From contig CAYUCM010000017.1 in assembly GCA_964443365.1 (NCBI GenBank), positions 1 to 13,712 of the forward strand: a stretch of 13,712 nucleotides of DNA. Direction: 5' to 3'. Shown one piece after another: positions 8,432 to 13,712 of this stretch. The notes beneath the pieces were generated by a model. The model was not told the DNA's origin, did no database searches, and was given only the letters and a program-made list of their open reading frames with translations. The DNA is from CAIJKW01 sp964443365 (GTDB lineage Bacteria; Patescibacteriota; Minisyncoccia; Phycocordibacterales; CAIZLB01). The position numbers and the translations under genes were made by a program. Position 1 is the stretch's first letter; every line of letters begins with the position of its first letter.

Positions 8432-8460
8432 TTGACGAAGTGCCTGCTCTATTATATAAT
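8432..8460 (+). promoter_or_regulatory. strong sigma70-type promoter of the cassette
   Basis: TTGACG (8432-8437) and TATAAT (8455-8460) are separated by exactly 17 bp, which is near consensus in both boxes and spacing. The start point would be about 8467, at the first base of the structured leader. This differs in style from the native promoters, which have an extended -10 hard against the start codon. A second TTGACG at 8463-8468 repeats the -35 sequence. Confidence 0.75.
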
Positions 8461-8466
8461 ACTTGA

Positions 8467-8571
8467 CGGAACAGTTCGCCAAAAACTGATCTGGATTACA
8501 TGAAGCTTCTCTGTGAAGAAGTTTCTCTTTGGACGAAATCCCTAGAGAAGGCCGAAAGCCCATGTAATTCC
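8467..8571 (+). ncRNA. candidate structured leader RNA with four-way junction
   Basis: Pairings found by eye: hairpin P0, CAGTT 8472-8476 with AACTG 8484-8488. Closing helix P1, ATTACATG 8495-8502 with CATGTAAT 8561-8568, extended by GG/CC past one bulged base. Inside P1 lie three hairpins. P2 is CTTCT 8506-8510 with AGAAG 8517-8521. P3 is TTCTCT 8523-8528 with AGAGAA 8544-8549, topped by GGA/TCC. P4 is GGC 8550-8552 with GCC 8558-8560. P3 and P4 both carry CGAAA loops. P3, P4 and P1 abut with no unpaired bases, as in a stacked junction. The RNA starts at the predicted transcription start and ends 31 nt before the next ORF. It could be a cis-regulatory leader or an independent small RNA. It is not a tRNA, because the T-arm is missing. 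Confidence 0.55.
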
Positions 8572-8602
8572 TTCAAAACTTGGCATTGAAAGATACAAAT
8601 AA

Positions 8603-9292
8603 TTGAAAAAGCAACAATCGGCTGGTACGCCCGTTAGCGGACCAAAACATGAGACCAACTCCAACCCCAGACTTGATAAGGAGCTTGATGCTCTGCATCT
8701 CAAGGTGAAGGGGTGGTCGGTCAACAAGGCTGTCGACTATTTGGAAGTCTCATGGCGGGGAGGAAGATTTGTAAAAGTTGTATTCGTTACACTTCTTGTT
8801 TTGGCCCTTGTGGTTCTTGTGGTCCACCCGAAGACTGAAGCGCCGATCATCGCGCTTGGGCTTGTTCTCTTAGTATCCTTGCTTTTTGGGATTCTCAAGG
8901 TAGCCTTCTCTCACTCTGATCGAGAATGTAAATGTGATGAGTTCTACCAAACCCAATGGACGTGTGACGATGAGCCTGTTTCCAAGCTTGCAATCGCTAT
9001 TCGCCTACTTGGTTTGGCTAGCGAGATTCGCAATCTTGAGCTCGGGGCTCTAACCCTGGAGAAGAATGTCGAAGAGTTTCCAGATTCCGTCTATAAATTC
9101 CTAATCGATACGGTCAAACTCGAGCATGAGCTTTTGTTGGATCATTTGAACTATTTGATGTTGGCGGTTGAACGCGAGTTCGGCCTCCTGGTCTCTCGTG
9201 AGCAAGTCTTTCGTGTCTTGACACTTGGTTACCGTCCCGAACGGGTTGAGTTCGTGCCCAAGACGTTTGAGATGCCTGCCGCTGTCAAGTAA
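8603..9292 (+). CDS. unrecognised two-helix membrane protein
   Basis: I do not recognise this 229-residue protein. It has a polar N terminus (1-55), two hydrophobic segments (about 57-75 and 81-101) joined by a short PKTEA turn, then a soluble C-terminal part (about 102-229). The latter has a cysteine-bearing stretch (C109, C111, C121) and amphipathic helices rich in leucine and glutamate (about 126-195). The positive charges suggest that both ends are cytoplasmic. The start is a TTG directly after an in-frame TAA, so it is the earliest possible; a GTG at 8705 is an alternative. The ribosome site is weak. GC is about 47-57% in two 60-nt lines counted by eye, versus about 30% in the gene before, so recent acquisition is likely. 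It follows the structured leader and shares a transcript with the 9323 gene. Confidence 0.6.
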   Translation: MKKQQSAGTPVSGPKHETNSNPRLDKELDALHLKVKGWSVNKAVDYLEVSWRGGRFVKVVFVTLLVLALVVLVVHPKTEAPIIALGLVLLVSLLFGILKVAFSHSDRECKCDEFYQTQWTCDDEPVSKLAIAIRLLGLASEIRNLELGALTLEKNVEEFPDSVYKFLIDTVKLEHELLLDHLNYLMLAVEREFGLLVSREQVFRVLTLGYRPERVEFVPKTFEMPAAVK

Positions 9293-9322
9293 TCCTGCCA
9301 CAAATCACCACAACTAATTTGT

Positions 9323-9577
9323 ATGAACGTAATCCTTCAGCTTATCGAAGGTCTGTCTGCTTTCGCATTTTTCATCGGGGAAGCAGTGCTTGCATGGGCA
9401 TTCTTCTTTGCCGATTTTGACCCTCATAGGGCTAACGGCGAACAGCAAATTTCAAACCGTCAAAAGTTTGAACTGATGCGGGTGAACAAGATCGTCCGTT
9501 GGGCATTCCTTGGGACACTGGGGTCCATCCCTGTGTTTCTGCTGTCCTACATTGTTTTGTTCTGTCGTCTGTGGTGA
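9323..9577 (+). CDS. unrecognised small membrane protein (hairpin topology)
   Basis: The 84-residue product has two hydrophobic segments (about 9-30 and 58-80). They are linked by a loop rich in arginine and lysine (R36, R46, K48, R53, K56, R59), which by the positive-inside rule should be cytoplasmic, leaving both ends outside. It begins 30 nt after the 8603 gene on the same strand and shares its higher GC, so the two probably act together or at least are co-expressed. No Shine-Dalgarno sequence is seen at the ATG. The size and two-helix form recall small accessory subunits, holins or toxins, but nothing specific supports any of these. Function unknown. Confidence 0.55.
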   Translation: MNVILQLIEGLSAFAFFIGEAVLAWAFFFADFDPHRANGEQQISNRQKFELMRVNKIVRWAFLGTLGSIPVFLLSYIVLFCRLW

Positions 9578-9605
9578 TTGGCGCAAGCCCTGCCTAGACG
9601 CTGAA

Positions 9606-9628
9606 CATTTTCACTTAACGTGAAGGTG
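9606..9628 (+). promoter_or_regulatory. hairpin covering a Shine-Dalgarno-like sequence
   Basis: CATTTTCAC (9606-9614) pairs with GTGAAGGTG (9620-9628), nine pairs including two G-T, around the loop TTAAC. The 3' arm contains GAAGG, placed 5 nt before an ATG at 9632, so the stem could block initiation there. Confidence 0.4.
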
Positions 9629-9631
9629 GCT

Positions 9632-9664
9632 ATGAGTAAATATCTAAGCCTGCCTTCTCAATAA
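9632..9664 (+). CDS. possible 10-residue micro-ORF at the end of the cassette
   Basis: ATG to TAA encodes MSKYLSLPSQ. It is one of the few starts in the window preceded by a good Shine-Dalgarno match (GAAGG, 5 nt spacing), and this site is held in the hairpin at 9606-9628. It lies between the 84-residue gene and the terminator. An ORF this short can arise by chance, so coding is doubtful. Confidence 0.2.
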   Translation: MSKYLSLPSQ

Positions 9665-9675
9665 TTCAACCAACC

Positions 9676-9719
9676 CACCGCGCTCGGACCCTGTGTCCTT
9701 GCGCGGTGTTTTGCTTTCG
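9676..9719 (+). terminator. strong intrinsic terminator of the cassette
   Basis: CACCGCGC (9676-9683) pairs with GCGCGGTG (9701-9708), eight GC-rich pairs. An inner GGAC (9686-9689) / GTCC (9695-9698) stem closes a five-base loop. TTTTGCTTT follows. It ends the cassette transcript and separates it from glyS, whose promoter starts at the T run. Confidence 0.85.
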
Positions 9720-9737
9720 TAAAAAAACTGATACTAT
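9711..9737 (+). promoter_or_regulatory. glyS promoter with extended -10
   Basis: TTGCTT (9711-9716) may serve as a -35 with a short 15-bp spacer. TG at 9729-9730, A, then TACTAT at 9732-9737 form an extended -10. Eight bases separate the hexamer from the glyS ATG at 9746, implying a leaderless or nearly leaderless transcript. The -35 overlaps the T run of the preceding terminator. Confidence 0.55.
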
Positions 9738-9745
9738 ATCAATAT

Positions 9746-11104
<1,359 letters not shown>

Positions 11105-11149
11105 TTTATTAGAATAAATAATGGGTCAAATATTCAAAATATATAGCCT

Positions 11150-11178
11150 TTGCACCATTTAATAATCGGTGGTATTCT
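11150..11178 (+). promoter_or_regulatory. promoter of the AI-2E-family gene
   Basis: TTGCAC (11150-11155) is followed after exactly 17 bp by TATTCT (11173-11178), with the extended -10 TG at 11170-11171. The GTG start at 11185 comes 6 nt later, so the transcript should begin at the start codon. Of the native promoters here this is the one with the clearest -35 box, and it decides in favour of the GTG start. Confidence 0.7.
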
Positions 11179-11184
11179 GTAAGT

Positions 11185-12267
11185 GTGTTAGATAAAAATA
11201 ATCTAAATTTAAATATAAGTTTTAAGACACTTTTTAAAATAGCGGTGTTTCTGCTGGGTATTTATCTGTTGTTTTATTTGCGTGGACTTGCTCTTATAAT
11301 ACTAACGGGTGTGGTTATAGCATCTGTAGTGGAGCCTGCAGTTAAGTGGCTCGTTAAAAGAAATATTCCAAGAATACTTTCTTCTATTCTAGTTTATGCC
11401 GGAATTATAATCGCTTTTGTGTTCTTGTTTTATTTTGTCGTTCCGCCTCTGCTTAGTGAAATGGTCTCTGCTTTTAATAGTGTTCCTAAATATATTAAAA
11501 CCATTGATATATTTACCCCTGTAGATAAGGATGTGTATAGAGGTACAAAAATCCTATTTCCTGATATGCCAAACACTATTTCTGTCGGCGACATCATTTC
11601 CAATGTCACAACAGCAATTTCTAATTTTTCAGGAGGTATTTTTGATACGGTAGCCAGTTTCTTTGGTGGAATTATTAGTACTATTTTGGTAATGGTTATT
11701 GCGTTCTACCTTTCAGTTAGGGAAGATGGCGTTGGAGAATTTTTATCGATTGTTACTCCTGTTGAACATGAAAAATACGTTAGAGGTTTATGGCAAAGAG
11801 CTGAAACAAAAATTGCTAGATGGATGCAGGGACAGCTTGCTCTCGGGGTTGTTGTCTTTATATTTATTTATCTAGGCCTTTCCATTATAGGCGTGAAGCA
11901 CGCGCTTCTTTTGGCTTTGATTGCTGGTATATTTGAATTGATACCAGTTGTTGGTATGACATTATCGGCAATACCCGCATTCTTTATTGCGCTTCTTGAT
12001 GGCGGGGTTGGAGTTGGTCTCTTTGTTATCGGGCTGTATTTAATCGTACAACAAATTGAAGCCCATGCTATTTATCCACTTGTTGTTAAAAAACTAGTTG
12101 GAGTTCCTCCGCTTTTGGTTATTATTGCGCTTGTTGCTGGCGCAGAGCTTGCTGGACTTGTTGGCGCTATTCTTTCTGTTCCTGTTTCTGTTGCACTTAT
12201 GGAATACATAGATGATGTAGAAAGAAGAAAAAAAGTTAAGCTACAATCTGCCACAGAAACAGAATAA
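11185..12267 (+). CDS. AI-2E family (PF01594-type) membrane permease
   Basis: The 360-residue protein has about seven or eight membrane segments: roughly 17-32, 34-50, 64-88, 158-178, 215-237, 238-252, 258-290 (one or two) and 305-340. The hydrophilic loop at 90-150 lies between the first and second groups, as in this family. Family marks are ELIPVVG (251-257), the QQIEAHAIYPLVVKKLVG block (289-306), and AGLVGAILSVPVSVALMEYID near the end. Members export or move diverse small molecules (TqsA with AI-2, others with sodium/proton exchange). The substrate cannot be told here, and quorum signalling should not be assumed. The GTG start is supported by a promoter ending 6 nt upstream. metG begins 24 nt after the stop, so the two are probably co-transcribed. 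Confidence 0.88.
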   Translation: MLDKNNLNLNISFKTLFKIAVFLLGIYLLFYLRGLALIILTGVVIASVVEPAVKWLVKRNIPRILSSILVYAGIIIAFVFLFYFVVPPLLSEMVSAFNSVPKYIKTIDIFTPVDKDVYRGTKILFPDMPNTISVGDIISNVTTAISNFSGGIFDTVASFFGGIISTILVMVIAFYLSVREDGVGEFLSIVTPVEHEKYVRGLWQRAETKIARWMQGQLALGVVVFIFIYLGLSIIGVKHALLLALIAGIFELIPVVGMTLSAIPAFFIALLDGGVGVGLFVIGLYLIVQQIEAHAIYPLVVKKLVGVPPLLVIIALVAGAELAGLVGAILSVPVSVALMEYIDDVERRKKVKLQSATETE

Positions 12268-12291
12268 TCTATCAGTTTTAACAAGAGAAAA

Positions 12292-13712
12292 ATGTCACAG
12301 AATAAAAATTTTTACATAACAACCACATTGCCCTATGTGAATTCAGATCCACATATTGGTTTTGCGGTTGAAATTATTAGAGCGGACGTAATCGCTAAGT
12401 ATAAAAAAGCCTTAGGATTTAATGTGTTTTTTAATACTGGAACAGATGAGCATGGGCTTAAGTTGTATGAGACTGCAAAAGAAAAGGGAATGGATATCAT
12501 GGACTATTTAGATGAAGCATCTTCAAAATATAGAGATTTGCTAATTGATTTGAAACTTGAAAATGATATTCATTTTATAAGAACAACTGATGCGCATCAT
12601 ATAACTAGTGCGCAGGCTCTCTGGAATAGGGTTAAAGAGAATGGATTTATTTATAAAAAGAATTATCAAACAAAATATTGTGTTGGTTGTGAGGAGAATA
12701 AAACAGATTCAGAGCTTGTCGATGGAAAGTGTCCGCTTCATTCAAATAGGGAATTGGAGCTTATCGATGAGGAAAATTATTTTTTCAAGTTAAGTGCTTT
12801 GCAAGATAGGATGGCGAAGTTTTTTGATAAAAATCCTAAGATTGTTATTCCGGAATGGCGCTTCAATGAAATGAAGGAATTTATCAAAAGAGGGCTTGAG
12901 GATTTTAGTATTTCAAGACTTAAATCAAAAATGCCTTGGGGAATTGATGTTCCTGATGATCAAAACCATGTGATGTATGTTTGGTTTGATGCGCTAACTA
13001 ATTATATTTCAACTCTTGGTTGGCCAGAGAGCGAGGCTGATTCTAAAGGTGATTTTAATAAATATTGGAGAGATGGAAGTCCTGTTCAATATTGTGGAAA
13101 GGATAATACTAGATTTCAATCTATTACATGGCAGTCTATGCTTATAGCTGCGGGTCTTCCAAATACAAAAAATATTATTATTGATGGCTGGATTGTTGGC
13201 GAGGGTGGAATGAAAATGTCTAAGTCACTTGGTAATGCTATTGATGCTAAGGAGCTGGTTGATGAATATGGAGCTGATGCTCTCAGGGTTTTTGCCACAA
13301 AAGATTTGCATCCATTTGAGGATTCTGCTTTTACAATGGATAAATTTAAGGAGGCGTATAATACGCATTTGGCAAATGGAATAGGGAATTTAACTTCTCG
13401 TATAATGAAAATGGCGGTTTCTTATGAGGCTAAATTGGGGGCTGAGGATATGACGGAAATAGCGGGCCAGATTGATATTTTGAATGGCCAAGAAAATAAT
13501 AGTTTGGAAAATTTTAGAACAGATTCTTATATGATAGATATTTTTGACGATTTCAAAAAGCTAGATCTTTTTATTCAACAAGAAGAGCCGTTTAAAAAAT
13601 TTAAATTGGGCGATGAGGGGGCGGCTGCTGCTAAAGCAGATTTGATTTATTTGCAAAAGGAATTGTTAAGAGGCGCTTATAAGCTAATGATTGTAATTCC
13701 AGAGACTGCACA
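12292..13712 (+). CDS. metG: methionyl-tRNA synthetase, 3' end outside window
   Basis: This enzyme charges tRNA-Met, both elongator and initiator. About 473 residues are present, and the frame is open to the last base, so the gene is cut by the window edge and not broken. Class I marks: HIGF at 21-24 in place of HIGH; TGTDEHG in the catalytic core; a zinc knuckle with C130, C133, C147 and H150; WFDALTNYIS; KMSKS at 308-312; then the helical anticodon-binding domain. The last histidine of HIGH is phenylalanine, an unusual active-site change, while all else looks normal. The ATG at 12292 fits the family start. Upstream is a purine-rich AAGAGAAAA stretch that may act as a weak ribosome site. It lies 24 nt after the AI-2E gene, consistent with a shared transcript. 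Confidence 0.95.
   Translation, partial: MSQNKNFYITTTLPYVNSDPHIGFAVEIIRADVIAKYKKALGFNVFFNTGTDEHGLKLYETAKEKGMDIMDYLDEASSKYRDLLIDLKLENDIHFIRTTDAHHITSAQALWNRVKENGFIYKKNYQTKYCVGCEENKTDSELVDGKCPLHSNRELELIDEENYFFKLSALQDRMAKFFDKNPKIVIPEWRFNEMKEFIKRGLEDFSISRLKSKMPWGIDVPDDQNHVMYVWFDALTNYISTLGWPESEADSKGDFNKYWRDGSPVQYCGKDNTRFQSITWQSMLIAAGLPNTKNIIIDGWIVGEGGMKMSKSLGNAIDAKELVDEYGADALRVFATKDLHPFEDSAFTMDKFKEAYNTHLANGIGNLTSRIMKMAVSYEAKLGAEDMTEIAGQIDILNGQENNSLENFRTDSYMIDIFDDFKKLDLFIQQEEPFKKFKLGDEGAAAAKADLIYLQKELLRGAYKLMIVIPETA

Noticed and set aside
8424..8465. 13-codon ORF starting at ATG 8424
   Set aside because: It lies across the -35 and -10 boxes of the cassette promoter and is too short to support.
8495..8568. 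Cloverleaf-like 74-nt fold that could be a tRNA
   Set aside because: The closing helix and three arms resemble a tRNA in outline, but the last arm has only three pairs with a CGAAA loop, there is no TTCGA-type T-loop, and the anticodon arm is not the standard 5-bp/7-nt form.
8493..8571. Hammerhead-type ribozyme suggested by GGCCGAAAGCC
   Set aside because: The required CUGANGA core is not found next to it, so the similarity is limited to a short stem and loop.
8542..8727. 61-residue open frame on the minus strand
   Set aside because: It runs antisense over the structured leader and the start of the better-supported 8603 gene, with no start signal of its own.
9101..9301. 66-residue open frame on the minus strand
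   Set aside because: Antisense shadow of the 3' half of the 8603 gene, whose + strand frame encodes a coherent membrane protein.

Overview
The window looks like a chromosomal segment of a Candidate Phyla Radiation (Patescibacteria, probably Parcubacteria-like) bacterium. The basis is AT-rich native genes, a dense run of housekeeping genes all on the + strand, an archaeal/eukaryote-like IleRS and single-chain GlyRS, a short cysteine-free RecO, and a membrane protein with large DUF11-like repeats. This placement rests on gene style only; no marker search was possible. The assembly has one 100-N scaffold gap (6216-6315).

Layout, all on +: argS (20-1834), ileS (1866-5492), recO (5536-6132), a gap region with signs of a structured RNA and a terminator (about 6154-6378), a large single-pass membrane protein (6405-8339), a compositionally foreign cassette (about 8340-9720), glyS (9746-11104), an AI-2E-family permease (11185-12267), and metG running off the end (12292 to 13712). 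Four of the seven native genes are aminoacyl-tRNA synthetases, so this is largely a translation-charging neighbourhood, with RecO for recombinational repair and two envelope proteins interleaved.

Three things stand out. (1) The IleRS is about 1208 residues because a complete histidine-phosphatase (phosphoglycerate-mutase-like) domain of about 200 residues, with all catalytic residues visible, is inserted in frame into its catalytic core between the WG-P-P-W segment and the DVWYDSG segment. (2) Five genes (argS, ileS, the 6405 gene, glyS, the AI-2E gene) carry an extended -10 element (TG-n-TAnnnT-like) ending only 6-10 nt before the start codon, with no Shine-Dalgarno sequence. This predicts leaderless or nearly leaderless mRNAs. 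(3) The 8432-9720 segment is a self-contained transcription unit of higher GC. It has a near-consensus sigma70 promoter with 17-bp spacing, a leader that folds on paper into a compact four-way junction, two unrecognised small membrane proteins, and a strong intrinsic terminator placed directly against the glyS promoter.

No CRISPR array, recognisable tRNA or rRNA gene, transposase, integrase or known defence gene was found. The leader RNA plus two membrane proteins is the best candidate for something undescribed; its function cannot be read from the sequence.
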